DNA of 64,000 nt from an uncultured Lachnospiraceae bacterium. GTDB lineage: Bacteria > Bacillota > Clostridia > Lachnospirales > Lachnospiraceae. Made by a program: the position numbers and the translations under genes. The notes beneath the pieces are model-generated. The model searched no databases and had not been told where the DNA came from. It worked only from the letters and a program-made list of their open reading frames with translations. Shown here piece after piece: positions 7,792 to 17,114 of the stretch (its first letter is position 1; every line of letters starts with the position of its first letter). The DNA lies in contig CAJTVN010000003.1 of assembly GCA_910579685.1 (NCBI GenBank), positions 80,300 to 144,299 of the forward strand, given 5' to 3'.

Positions 7792-8757
7792 TTATCCCTT
7801 TACGGCTCCCAGCATGATCCCTTCCTCAAAGTATCTCTGCATGAAAGGGTAAACCAGCAGAATCGGGATTACCGTTACCATGGAAATGGTATACTTGATG
7901 ATCTTTCCGCTGAGCGCCGACTGGATTGCCGCTTCGCTCACCGCCCCTCCGGACTGCATCAGGGACTTCAGGTTGGATGCCTGATTCAGATAAATGTACA
8001 GTCTGTGCTGCAGTGTGTACAGGTTCGGTGCGGACTGCATGTAGATCAGGGAATCCGTAAAGGAGTTCCAGTGTCCTACCGCACCGAAAATGGCGATGGT
8101 TGCAAGAATCGGCTTGCACAGAGGCCAGATAATCTTGCGGAATATAGTCATGTGGCTGGCCCCGTCTATGGAAGCGCTCTCCTCCAGATCCGACGGAATG
8201 GATTCGATATACGTCTTTACCAGAATAATATTGTAAGGCGCCACAATACCGGGAATGATGTATACCCAGAAGCTGTTGGTCAGACCCAGCATCTGCATGT
8301 TCAAAAACACGGGAATGATACCTGCGTTAAAGTACATGGTGACCACGAGGAACCGATACCAGAATTTTCTCCCCCACATCTCCTGTTTGGTCACAAGATA
8401 ACCCACCAGGGCGGAGGCCATTACCATAAGGGCCGTTCCCAGGATCGTCCTTGTCACGGATACCAGAAAGGAGGTTGACAGATCTCCCACGTTCAGAAGC
8501 GCCAGGTAATTTCCAAGGTGGATTCCCCTGGGTATGAAGTTGATGGTACCCTTCAGAACCATGTCATTATTACTGATGGTGTTGATAAACAGGTAATAAA
8601 AGGGGAAGATACACGCAATGGTAAATAAAGTAAATACCAGGTAATTGAGCACTTCAAACAGGATATCGCCCGGGCTCATCGCATATTTGCGCTTATGTGT
8701 CTTTTTGTAAAGCTTTTCCGCTTTTGCGTCTGCTTTTTCCTGTGCCGTCTTTGCCAT
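7792..8757 (-). CDS. Carbohydrate ABC transporter permease (LplC-like)
   Basis: 321 residues with six membrane segments. Contains the ATPase-coupling EAA loop (EESASIDGASHMTIFRKIIWPLCKP) and ends FMQRYFEEGIMLGAVKG, the standard C-terminus of the LplC/YtcP group. An additional ~25-residue Lys-rich N-terminus precedes the usual start. ATG 8757 follows GGGAGGTGGAAGT, 12 bases after the stop of the partner permease gene. With the LplB-like subunit it forms the membrane channel for the oligosaccharide bound by the 5852-7687 lipoprotein; no ATPase gene is present, so a shared MsmK-type ATPase encoded elsewhere is expected. Confidence 0.93.
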   Translation of the reverse strand: MAKTAQEKADAKAEKLYKKTHKRKYAMSPGDILFEVLNYLVFTLFTIACIFPFYYLFINTISNNDMVLKGTINFIPRGIHLGNYLALLNVGDLSTSFLVSVTRTILGTALMVMASALVGYLVTKQEMWGRKFWYRFLVVTMYFNAGIIPVFLNMQMLGLTNSFWVYIIPGIVAPYNIILVKTYIESIPSDLEESASIDGASHMTIFRKIIWPLCKPILATIAIFGAVGHWNSFTDSLIYMQSAPNLYTLQHRLYIYLNQASNLKSLMQSGGAVSEAAIQSALSGKIIKYTISMVTVIPILLVYPFMQRYFEEGIMLGAVKG

Positions 8758-8769
8758 ACTTCCACCTCC

Positions 8770-10221
8770 CTATATAATACTCTCGCCCCGGAGCAGCTTG
8801 GAAACCCCGTTAGCGCCAAACAGCAAAACAACACTGATTATCGACTTCAGCATACTGACCACCGTGGTGAGAGGGATGGATCCCTTTCCGATACCCAGCT
8901 CGTAAACGTATAAGTCAAGAACCAGAATGGAATTGGCGTTCGTTGCGTTCTTAAATACCAGATACTGATCCATTCCATTGCTCAGGATATTTGCCACCGC
9001 CATGAGGAAGAGCACGAAAAAGGCGGGAATCAGACTGGGAACCGTGATGTTCCACATCTTCTGGAATCTTCCCGCCCCGTCTACCGTGGCCGCCTCATAG
9101 AGCTGCTGGTCAATACCGGAGATAGCGGAAATGTAAATAATCGCACTCCATCCCACTCCCTTCCAGGTTCCCCACAGCCACATCTTAAACCAGGTGTGAG
9201 AACCGTCCATAAGGAGATTCTGTCCCTCCTGCCAGATGCCCAGATTCACTAAAAGGCTGCTGACAAAACCGTCCGTGGAAAAAATACAGAATGCAATGGC
9301 ATATACCAGAACCCAGCTGATAAAGTTGGGAACCGTAGTGAAGGTCTGCACGAATCTCCTGAATTTTATATTCTTCATCTCGCACAGAAAGATGGCAAAC
9401 GCCATGGGAAGCCAGCTGGTGGCAAGCCCGATAAAACTCATTCCGAGAGTGTTCTTCAAAACGTTTACAATATCTCTCACCGTGGCAGGATTTTTCACCA
9501 GTTCAGTAAACCACTTGAAGCCCACAAATTTATCCATGGTCAGCGTATCGCCAACCTTGTAATCGAAGAACGCATATCTCCAGCCCCACAAGGGCAGATA
9601 GGAGAATACCGCCACCAGCGCAATAAACGGCAGAAACATGAGAAACAGTCTGAATTTGGTCTCCATCTCAAACTTTTCCTCCGATTTGCTCTTTGCCATC
9701 ATCACGATCTGGATAACAGTAGCCGCCAGAATCAGGGCAAATACCGCCGCAACCAGCCAGAAGCAGCCGGGGAACATGGGTTCCACTCTCTTGGGCTTCG
9801 AGGTCGCCGCCACCTGTCCATAGGCCGTATAAATCCCCGCCATGCCCGCCAGCTCCACGATGCTGCCGACAAGAGAGATCAGATTTCCGAGTTTTTTAAA
9901 TTTGATGTTTCCAAGGGACATGCATCCGCTTGCCGCATTTGCCGCAATTCCCAGGCATACCGCCAGGGACGACGCATAAAGAATCTGGATGGAGGACTTT
10001 GCCACCCACCCTTTCCTGAAGGCACGGCCGAAATCTGCCGTCAAGGTCGAGTAAGCCACACCGGATGTAAAGAGGGACAGATTCTTATTGATCAGTCCGC
10101 AGATTCTTGACGGATTTAGCGCCGGGACAAACAGGAATACCACGGAAAGAAGGACCGCTATTCTGATAAAGTAATAGACTCTGTCAGATGCCAGCTCTTT
10201 CGCAGTTTTGCTTTTATCCAT
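8770..10221 (-). CDS. Carbohydrate ABC transporter permease (LplB-like) with a long N-terminal membrane extension
   Basis: 483 residues against about 300 for the family. The canonical permease begins near residue 190 (KFRLFLMFLPFIALVAVFSYLP) and carries the EAA loop YEAATVDGAGRFQKMWNITVPSLIP. The first ~185 residues hold about four extra hydrophobic segments (near 20-38, 80-98, 113-135, 152-174), then a charged linker KSKSEEKFEMETK. The extension is in the same frame with no stop and one good ribosome binding site (GGGAGGAGAAAA before ATG 10221), so it is a real fusion. First gene of the locus 1 transporter transcript. Confidence 0.92.
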   Translation of the reverse strand: MDKSKTAKELASDRVYYFIRIAVLLSVVFLFVPALNPSRICGLINKNLSLFTSGVAYSTLTADFGRAFRKGWVAKSSIQILYASSLAVCLGIAANAASGCMSLGNIKFKKLGNLISLVGSIVELAGMAGIYTAYGQVAATSKPKRVEPMFPGCFWLVAAVFALILAATVIQIVMMAKSKSEEKFEMETKFRLFLMFLPFIALVAVFSYLPLWGWRYAFFDYKVGDTLTMDKFVGFKWFTELVKNPATVRDIVNVLKNTLGMSFIGLATSWLPMAFAIFLCEMKNIKFRRFVQTFTTVPNFISWVLVYAIAFCIFSTDGFVSSLLVNLGIWQEGQNLLMDGSHTWFKMWLWGTWKGVGWSAIIYISAISGIDQQLYEAATVDGAGRFQKMWNITVPSLIPAFFVLFLMAVANILSNGMDQYLVFKNATNANSILVLDLYVYELGIGKGSIPLTTVVSMLKSIISVVLLFGANGVSKLLRGESII

Positions 10222-10255
10222 TTTTCTCCTCCCTTTCTGTTTTATGGCAGTAAAA

Positions 10256-10292
10256 AATACACCATAAAACGCTCTTTGTTTTATGATGTATT
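10256..10292 (-). terminator. Rho-independent terminator between kinase and permease genes
   Basis: On the minus strand AATACAtCATAAAAC pairs with GTTTTATGgTGTATT around a 7-base loop, ending in TTTTTT. It follows the kinase gene by 60 bases and precedes the LplB-like gene by 35, so it should end the kinase transcript; if the kinase and transporter are cotranscribed it would act as an attenuator. Confidence 0.7.
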
Positions 10293-10351
10293 AATTATAA
10301 AAAAATCATTAAGTTTTTAATACCATAATAACTGGATAAAAAATACAGTCA

Positions 10352-12157
10352 TTATTTGTCCTGCGTTCTGCCTGATTCTGCAGGAATCATCATCCTTACA
10401 GAGGTTCCCTGTCCTATTTTAGACAGAATTTTCAACCCGTATTCCGATCCGTAGCTGAGCTTAAGGCGCTGATTGATATTGTAAAGGCCAATACTTTTAG
10501 TCCTCCCGCTATCCCTTATCTCAATATTTCTGGTGAGCTCCACAAGCTCCTGAACGGTCATTCCACAGCCGTTGTCACTGACCGTAATCGCATAAGTCCC
10601 CTCTCCCTCCCTTTTGTGAACGGCTATCCTGATCACGCCTCCCGATTCCCTCTCCTCCAATCCGTGCAGGATGGCGTTTTCCACTATGGGCTGAAGCAGC
10701 AGGGGAAGGATATATACACCGTCCGCATCAATTCCCTCCTGGAGCTCAAAGGAACTGTCAAATTTGTCCCCGAATCTGAGCTTCTGGATCGAAAGATAAA
10801 CCTTTACGTGCTCCAGCTCTCTGCTTAAGGTGGTAAAGTTGGTTCCTATATTTTCCAGCACATACCTGAGAGACTTTCCAAGGAGCTTTATGGAGGTTGC
10901 CACCTCCCGGTCACCTGCGGTAAAAGCCTTCATCCGGATGGTTTCCAGCGTATTATAGAGGAAATGCGGATTGATCTGGCTGGAGAGCATCTTGAACTCC
11001 ATGGCCTGCTGCTGGCTTACCAGCTCCTTTTCATTGAGTCTGGCCTCATACATATCCGCATCCTTCTGCTTGATCTTCTGCACCATAACCTCAAGATCGG
11101 AGAAAGCCTCCGAAACCTCGTCCTGTCCCTGCATGGAGCTTCCGATCTCATAATCCTCGTTGCTGGCCTGGTGCATGGCCTGCCGCAGAGTCAGAATCCT
11201 TGAGGTAAAGTATGAGGTAAAGAAATGAATAATCACACCCGGGATCAGAATGGCAACACCTATAATCGCAAGGCAGATGAAAATGATTCTCCTGATATTG
11301 TCGTAAGCCTGATCATTCGCAGTGCAGATATAGACTCTGGATTCCGACTGGTAGAGGTAGAGCGTGGAAACCTCCACAAAGCTGGTGCCGTCCTCCGATT
11401 CCATATTTCCCGCATATTGATAGTAGCTCTCATCATAGTCGATCTCCACCTTCTGCCGTTCCCCATAAGCCTGCCTGTCCGAGCTGAAAAAGACGGGGCC
11501 TTCATCCACGGAAACCATCGTTTTGTATTCCTGACTGTTAATCCTTGTCTTCAGATAATTGTCGCTGATCTTTATCACAAGAACCCCGTTAAAGCGGGAA
11601 TCGATCAGGGGAATTCTGCGCACAAGACACAGATTCCAGTATTCGTTTCCATATTTATCCGTGCTCATCATAGGAATCCAGAACACACTGGACTGAGAAG
11701 CCGCCCTCTGAAACCACTCCGCCTCCCGGATCTCTTCATCCGCCCGGTGAAACTGCTTGTAATCCATAAGCTCCGGATTGTCCGTATATATTTCTATGTT
11801 CTCGATCTCCGCATAATTGTACTCATAATTATCAATAATTCCTACCTCTGACACCCGCCCGGCCATATCGGAGCGGGAGGAATACGCTCCGGAGATCACG
11901 TCCTGTATGCTTTCGTCAAAGGCCAGCTCCTCGGATATATTATAAATCTGGGTGGTGATCTCAAACAGAGTCGTCTTCATGCGCACATTATCCGACTTAA
12001 GAAGATCTCTATGATAATTCGTCAGAAGGTTGGAGGTACTGATGAGCAAAAAGGAGCCTATAACCGTAATGGGCATGAACACAGCCATAAAGTAGATCAC
12101 ATAAAGCTGCTTTTTTATTTTTACCTTTCTGAAAAAACGCAGTACGCCTCTGTCCAT
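10352..12157 (-). CDS. YesM-type sensor histidine kinase
   Basis: About 601 residues from the ATG at 12157; an earlier ATG at 12184 is possible but the nearest GGGGGAG fits 12157 better. Membrane segment near 18-42, a ~240-residue extracellular sensor domain, a second segment (IIFICLAIIGVAILIPGVII), HAMP-like linker, then the His_kinase domain with phospho-accepting His398 in QINPHFLYNTLET and an ATPase domain with NAILHGLEE, DNGCGM and the G box GLYNINQRL. It should sense an extracellular sugar or the loaded receptor and phosphorylate a YesN-type regulator. No regulator gene is adjacent; the one at 679 is the best candidate partner. Confidence 0.92.
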   Translation of the reverse strand: MDRGVLRFFRKVKIKKQLYVIYFMAVFMPITVIGSFLLISTSNLLTNYHRDLLKSDNVRMKTTLFEITTQIYNISEELAFDESIQDVISGAYSSRSDMAGRVSEVGIIDNYEYNYAEIENIEIYTDNPELMDYKQFHRADEEIREAEWFQRAASQSSVFWIPMMSTDKYGNEYWNLCLVRRIPLIDSRFNGVLVIKISDNYLKTRINSQEYKTMVSVDEGPVFFSSDRQAYGERQKVEIDYDESYYQYAGNMESEDGTSFVEVSTLYLYQSESRVYICTANDQAYDNIRRIIFICLAIIGVAILIPGVIIHFFTSYFTSRILTLRQAMHQASNEDYEIGSSMQGQDEVSEAFSDLEVMVQKIKQKDADMYEARLNEKELVSQQQAMEFKMLSSQINPHFLYNTLETIRMKAFTAGDREVATSIKLLGKSLRYVLENIGTNFTTLSRELEHVKVYLSIQKLRFGDKFDSSFELQEGIDADGVYILPLLLQPIVENAILHGLEERESGGVIRIAVHKREGEGTYAITVSDNGCGMTVQELVELTRNIEIRDSGRTKSIGLYNINQRLKLSYGSEYGLKILSKIGQGTSVRMMIPAESGRTQDK

Positions 12158-12359
12158 ATACCTGCCATACTCCCCCGGATCCATATTTGTATTCAGGCTA
12201 AGTATATAAAGAAATCCGGGCTTTGTAAACAGGTTTAAACGGCTTAAAAAGTACAGGCCCTATCTCTAAAAATATCCGTATGCAACGGGATAAATATCCA
12301 TTATAATAAGAGCAGAGAAAACAGGAATCCACTATTCTAAAGAAAGGAATTAATTTTTT

Positions 12360-14702
12360 ATGAAATTCAGTAACGGATGCTGGTTGCAGAAGGAGGGCTG
12401 CGGCTGTCATGCGCCCCAGGAGGTATATTTTACCAAAGCAGAAGACCGTAAGGTGACTATATGTGCCCCTACTGTTCATATCACAAACAGAGGCGATACC
12501 CTGGGCTGTATCAATCTGACCCTTGAGATCACGTCCCCTGCGCCCGAAATCCTACGGGTGCGTACATATCATCACAAAGGCTCCGTGGGGGATTCACCCT
12601 CCTTTGACCTGGAGCTTACGGACGAGCTTCCCCTTAAGGTGACCGACAGTCAGGAAACGCTTGATATTGCAAGCGGCTCCCTCACTCTCTCCATCTCAAA
12701 GAAAAACTGGTCCATGACCTATCTGCGAAACGGCAAGGTGATCACCAGAAGCACGGGCCGGGATCTTGCCCTAATGAAGACCGACTGGAAGGGTTATGCC
12801 TATGACCACGGCGACAATGAGGAGACCTACATGCGCCAGATGCTCTCCCTGTCTGTTGGAGAACTGGTATACGGTATGGGCGAGCGCTTTACCCCCTTTG
12901 TGAAGAACGGGCAGAGCGTGGACATCTGGAATGCGGACGGAGGCACGAGCACCGAGCAGTCCTACAAAAACATTCCCTTTTACCTTACCAACAAGGGATA
13001 TGGCGTTCTGGTGAATCATCCCGAAAGGGTTTCCTTCGAGGTGGCCACCGAGATGGTGACAAGAACGGAATTCTCCGTGGAGGGCGGTTATCTGGATTAT
13101 TTCCTGATCAACGGCCCCACCATGAAAGAGGTTCTCATGCGCTATACGGATCTTACCGGAAAGCCCTCGCTGCCCGCACCCTGGACCTTTGGCCTGTGGC
13201 TTTCCACCTCCTTTACCACCAATTATGACGAGGAAACGGTGATGAGCTTTGTGGACGGCATGTTAAACCGGGGGATTCCTCTTCGGACTTTCCATTTTGA
13301 CTGCTTCTGGATGAAGGAATTTCACTGGTCCGATTTTGTCTGGGACAGCCGGGTGTTTCCTGACCCCAGGGGCATGCTGGAACGCATCAAGGCAAAGGGA
13401 CTTAATATCTGTGTGTGGATTAACTCGTATATCGGCCAGGAGTCCTGCCTTTTCGACGAGGGCATGGAAAAGGGTTATTTCATCAAGCGTTCCAACGGCC
13501 AGGTATGGCAGTGGGATATGTGGCAGCCCGGAATGGCCATTGTGGACTTTACCAATCCCGCCGCCTGGAAGTGGTTCCAGGATAAACTGGAAATACTTCT
13601 TGATATGGGAGTTGACTGCTTTAAGACAGATTTCGGCGAGAGAATTCCGTCAAAGGACGTGGTCTATTTTGACGGCTCGAATCCGGAGAAGATGCACAAT
13701 TACTACACGTACCTCTATAATAAATGTGTCTACGAGCTCCTGGAAAGAAAGAGGGGAAAAGGGCAGGCCGTACTGTTTGCCCGCTCCGCAACCGTGGGCG
13801 GACAGAAATTTCCGGTACACTGGGGCGGCGACTGCTGGTCTGATTATGAATCCATGGAGGAGAGTTTGCGCGGCGGTCTCTCTCTGCTGATGAGCGGTTT
13901 CGGCTTCTGGGCTCATGATATCGGCGGTTTCGAGAGCACCTCCACCGCAGACGTCTACAAGCGCTGGGTAGCCTTTGGCCTGCTCTCCTCCCATTCGAGA
14001 CTTCACGGAAGCTCCTCCTATCGTGTTCCCTGGGCTTACGACGAGGAGGCTGTGGACGTGGTTCGGTTTTTTACCAGATTGAAGGCAAGGCTGATGCCTT
14101 ATCTGTATAAGACCTCCGTGGATACCTCCCGTTCCGGAATCCCCACCATGAGGAGCATGGTTCTGGAATATACCGGGGATAAGACCTGTCATTACGTGGA
14201 TAAGCAGTACATGCTGGGAGACGCTCTTCTGGTTGCGCCCATCTTCAATGATCAGGGCATTGCCGAGTACTATCTGCCGGAAGGGCTCTGGACAGATTTC
14301 TTCACCGGCGAGGAAAAGAGAGGGCCGGGCTGGATCAATGAAAAGCACGGCTATCTGAGTATCCCTCTTATGGTCAGGGAAAACTCCATTGTATGTCTTG
14401 GCTCCACGGAAGGAAGGCCTGATTACGACTACGGCGATCATGCGGAGCTTTGCCTGTATTCCTTAAAGGACGGAAAAGAGGCTTCCACCGTGATCTATGG
14501 AATGGATCAGCGGGAAGAGCTGATCATGACGGCTTCCCGCAACGGAAATCAGATCCATATCATAGTAAAATCGGAAAAAACCTATACCATCCGCCTGGTA
14601 AATCTGGTTGCCATCTCTGTTTCACAGGGAGAAGTAAAGATTTCCAAGAAAGACACTGTGATTGCCCTGGAAGGAGACGCTGATTTTACGGCCACAATAT
14701 AA
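12360..14702 (+). CDS. Alpha-xylosidase, glycoside hydrolase family 31 (YicI-like)
   Basis: 780 residues, cytoplasmic, close in length to YicI (772). The start MKFSNGCWLQKEGCGCHAPQEVYF is typical of alpha-xylosidases. Catalytic nucleophile D424 in CFKTDFGERIP and acid/base D491 in HWGGDCWSDYESM are both present; KTDFGER is the YicI pattern. It releases alpha-xylose from isoprimeverose or xyloglucan oligosaccharides (family knowledge). ATG 12360 follows AAAGGAATTAATTTTTT. A TATAAT at 12302-12307 with a poor -35 is the only visible promoter. Divergent from the kinase; with the GH43 and the locus 1 transporter it points to xyloglucan- or xylan-type substrates. Confidence 0.93.
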   Translation: MKFSNGCWLQKEGCGCHAPQEVYFTKAEDRKVTICAPTVHITNRGDTLGCINLTLEITSPAPEILRVRTYHHKGSVGDSPSFDLELTDELPLKVTDSQETLDIASGSLTLSISKKNWSMTYLRNGKVITRSTGRDLALMKTDWKGYAYDHGDNEETYMRQMLSLSVGELVYGMGERFTPFVKNGQSVDIWNADGGTSTEQSYKNIPFYLTNKGYGVLVNHPERVSFEVATEMVTRTEFSVEGGYLDYFLINGPTMKEVLMRYTDLTGKPSLPAPWTFGLWLSTSFTTNYDEETVMSFVDGMLNRGIPLRTFHFDCFWMKEFHWSDFVWDSRVFPDPRGMLERIKAKGLNICVWINSYIGQESCLFDEGMEKGYFIKRSNGQVWQWDMWQPGMAIVDFTNPAAWKWFQDKLEILLDMGVDCFKTDFGERIPSKDVVYFDGSNPEKMHNYYTYLYNKCVYELLERKRGKGQAVLFARSATVGGQKFPVHWGGDCWSDYESMEESLRGGLSLLMSGFGFWAHDIGGFESTSTADVYKRWVAFGLLSSHSRLHGSSSYRVPWAYDEEAVDVVRFFTRLKARLMPYLYKTSVDTSRSGIPTMRSMVLEYTGDKTCHYVDKQYMLGDALLVAPIFNDQGIAEYYLPEGLWTDFFTGEEKRGPGWINEKHGYLSIPLMVRENSIVCLGSTEGRPDYDYGDHAELCLYSLKDGKEASTVIYGMDQREELIMTASRNGNQIHIIVKSEKTYTIRLVNLVAISVSQGEVKISKKDTVIALEGDADFTATI

Positions 14703-14732
14703 GATTTAAAAAGAATCGTATTTGAAAAAATG

Positions 14733-14767
14733 CGGGCGCTGACATTACTCCATTTTGTCAGCGCCCG
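14733..14767. terminator. Strong terminator between convergent GH31 and GH43 genes
   Basis: CGGGCGCTGAC (14733-14743) and GTCAGCGCCCG (14757-14767) form a perfect 11-bp stem. On the minus strand it is followed by CATTTTTTC, so it mainly ends the GH43 transcript; on the plus strand it sits 31 bases past the GH31 stop. Confidence 0.8.
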
Positions 14768-14796
14768 ACTGTCATAAAATAAGGGGATTGTAATAT

Positions 14797-16335
14797 CTAT
14801 TTAGCATTCAATAGCGAAAATGTCACAAAATCCAGCCATCCGCTGCCTTTAAACGCAAAGTACAGGGCATGTACCCCTCTAACCGCTTCGATCTCTCCCG
14901 AAATATCCGTCCACTCCCCGGAATTGACTGTTGCGGGAATATTTCCCACCACATTTTCCGTGGTATCTACGGCAACCGTAAAGCTTCCCTGTGCCTTTCC
15001 TCTCACCTTCATGGAGATTCTGTCCGCACCGTCAAATTCAAAGTACTTATACCCTATAACACTTCCATCCCTGATATTCTTGATATACTGAACCGGAAGC
15101 TCACGATCCATTCGGATCAGCTCCGGATCCGGTTCACAGTCCGCCATATCCTGGGTCAGATAGGGAAATTTCTCTTCCATCTCCGAAGGCTGGGAATACA
15201 CCTGTCTTCCATGCCGGTTCAGCTGGCAGGCAATGTTGGCAGGATAGGTTCCTCTCCCCCTCAGAGGACCTTTATTTAATCCGCAGGAAGTGACCTCCGC
15301 CTGGGCGATTCTTCCGTCCTCATCAAAATAGATCTTTTCCGCACAGGCCTGTCTGCTGAAGTTCGTGCGGTTTGTCTGTCTGTGATAGAAGACATACCAC
15401 TGACCGTCGGCGCACTCGATTCCTCCATGCGTGTTGCCCAGACAGTTTAATGGGTTGTCTGCCGTACGCCCGTTCAGAAAGATATCGCCGATATCCACCA
15501 GCGTGCCTCCATACCGGTAGCCCTCGTCCGGCCTGTCACTCACCGCATAGCACAATTCATGACTCTGGATTGAGGAATACACGAAATAATAAGTTCCGTT
15601 AATCTTCCGGATAGAGCTTGCCTCAAAAAACGCATGTCCGTCATACTCCGTTCCCTCCGCCTCATAGATATCAGGCATCAGGTGACTCGGTTCCGCAGCC
15701 AGCGTCAGCATATCCTCGCACAACGTCATCACCTGAGACCCCTTTTTCGGGTCATACTGCTCCTTGAGCCTCGGCGCATTGCCGGAATACAGATAGATCG
15801 TTCGGTCATCATCAATAAAAATTCCCGGATCAAACTGCTTGAGATCGCCCTCCCTGTTACCGAGAGGCACGCCGTCCTCATGCTTTACCAGCCCCAGGAA
15901 CTCATATTTCCCGGCCGGGGTGTCACAGACGGCAACCGCAATCTCCGGCAGATAGTCCAGACAATAGTACAGATAGTATCTGCCGTCCAGTCCCTTCACC
16001 ACATCCGGCGCCCACATGGCATGAATACCGGGCGGATTCAGGGAATTTTCATCCTTTACCTCCACGCCGAATCTGGGCTGATTGGGCGGTGTGTCTGCCG
16101 GAATATTCTGATTCCTGGGATCCTGTTCCTTTCGATAGATGACTCCCTCATAGCGCCAGTCCGTAAGATCCTTCACGTCCGCTGAATAGCACACATAATC
16201 ATTCAGGCAATATTCCGCCCCGTCAAAGCGGTCATGGCTGCCGTACAGGTAGATCCTGTCGCCAAACAGGTGCGGTTCCCCGTCAGGGACGTACTCGAAA
16301 GAAGGCATATAGGGATTATAGATCTGCTTACTCAT
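14797..16335 (-). CDS. Family 43 glycosyl hydrolase with C-terminal beta-sandwich domain
   Basis: 512 residues, no signal peptide. Five-bladed propeller at about 1-320: NPYMPSFEYVPDGEPHLFGD at the N-terminus supplies the general base region, QFDPGIFIDDD the pKa-modulating Asp, and FFEASSIRKINGTYYFVYS the acid Glu. A CBM6-like sandwich covers about 380-510. GH43 members of this type are beta-xylosidases or alpha-L-arabinofuranosidases; which one cannot be decided here. ATG 16335 follows GGGAGAAAGTAAA. It is 35 bases downstream of the phosphoesterase gene on the same strand and converges on the GH31 gene. Confidence 0.88.
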   Translation of the reverse strand: MSKQIYNPYMPSFEYVPDGEPHLFGDRIYLYGSHDRFDGAEYCLNDYVCYSADVKDLTDWRYEGVIYRKEQDPRNQNIPADTPPNQPRFGVEVKDENSLNPPGIHAMWAPDVVKGLDGRYYLYYCLDYLPEIAVAVCDTPAGKYEFLGLVKHEDGVPLGNREGDLKQFDPGIFIDDDRTIYLYSGNAPRLKEQYDPKKGSQVMTLCEDMLTLAAEPSHLMPDIYEAEGTEYDGHAFFEASSIRKINGTYYFVYSSIQSHELCYAVSDRPDEGYRYGGTLVDIGDIFLNGRTADNPLNCLGNTHGGIECADGQWYVFYHRQTNRTNFSRQACAEKIYFDEDGRIAQAEVTSCGLNKGPLRGRGTYPANIACQLNRHGRQVYSQPSEMEEKFPYLTQDMADCEPDPELIRMDRELPVQYIKNIRDGSVIGYKYFEFDGADRISMKVRGKAQGSFTVAVDTTENVVGNIPATVNSGEWTDISGEIEAVRGVHALYFAFKGSGWLDFVTFSLLNAK

Positions 16336-16370
16336 TTTACTTTCTCCCTCTTCGTATTTTTATAGATTCA

Positions 16371-17030
16371 CTATACCATGCCCTCATCCGGAGCCGCAAT
16401 CTCTTTTTCCGCTCTGACCGCACTCCTGCGCCTCCTGTCGCATTCAATCCACTCGTCCAGAGTTAACGGCGTATAATCCGAATACATACAAAAGCAGTTG
16501 ATCATATTACAGGGTATCGTTCTCACGTTTCCCTGTACATCTGTCACCACGGTTCCTCTCGTGATTTCCTGAAAGTGATCCAGAAGCCTCTGATCATGGG
16601 TATCATGGATATGCCCGTGAAGCATATAGGTCCCGGGATTTCCATCCTTGTCAAGGCGGTACTGCCCATTATAACACATAACGGGATAATGGCACAGAAT
16701 AACCTTGCGCCGGTTGTCGGAAAGTTCCTCATAGGGCCTGATCCACTGAAAGAGGCTTTCGTCCAACTCCCTGTTCCACACAAACCGGTCGTGATTTCCC
16801 TTTATCAGATACAACCTTCCTCTGAGCCGCCTGACAAGCTCGTTCGTCTCCTGCACGCTTCCGAAGGACAGGTCTCCAATAATCACCACTTCGTCCTTCT
16901 TCCTCACTCTGGCATTCCATTTTTCGATCATAGTCTCGTTCATCTCTTCCACACTGGCAAAACCTCTGTGATCCATATCCGTATTCACCGCCTTATGAAA
17001 AAAATGAAGATCCGCTATATAATATCTCAA
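16371..17030 (-). CDS. Metallophosphoesterase of the calcineurin superfamily
   Basis: About 219 residues from a TTG at 17030 giving LRYYIADLHFFH, which matches how this family normally begins. The frame stays open to a TTG at 17111, adding 27 atypical residues; binding sites for both are poor (AAAGGGAG touches the 17030 TTG). Motifs D-x-H (ADLHFFH), GDLSFG, GNHDR, and the late H residues in LCHYPVM and HGHIHD form the dinuclear metal site. The family hydrolyses phosphodiesters or phosphomonoesters; substrate unknown. It follows the radical SAM gene and may be translated by coupling to it. Confidence 0.82.
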   Translation of the reverse strand: MRYYIADLHFFHKAVNTDMDHRGFASVEEMNETMIEKWNARVRKKDEVVIIGDLSFGSVQETNELVRRLRGRLYLIKGNHDRFVWNRELDESLFQWIRPYEELSDNRRKVILCHYPVMCYNGQYRLDKDGNPGTYMLHGHIHDTHDQRLLDHFQEITRGTVVTDVQGNVRTIPCNMINCFCMYSDYTPLTLDEWIECDRRRRSAVRAEKEIAAPDEGMV

Positions 17031-17114
17031 CTCCCTTTCACATCCTCTCCGGCGGTAAGAATTTCCCCGCCCCGTTGATGTGATTATATAATGAAAAGCC
17101 TGAAAATCCAACCG

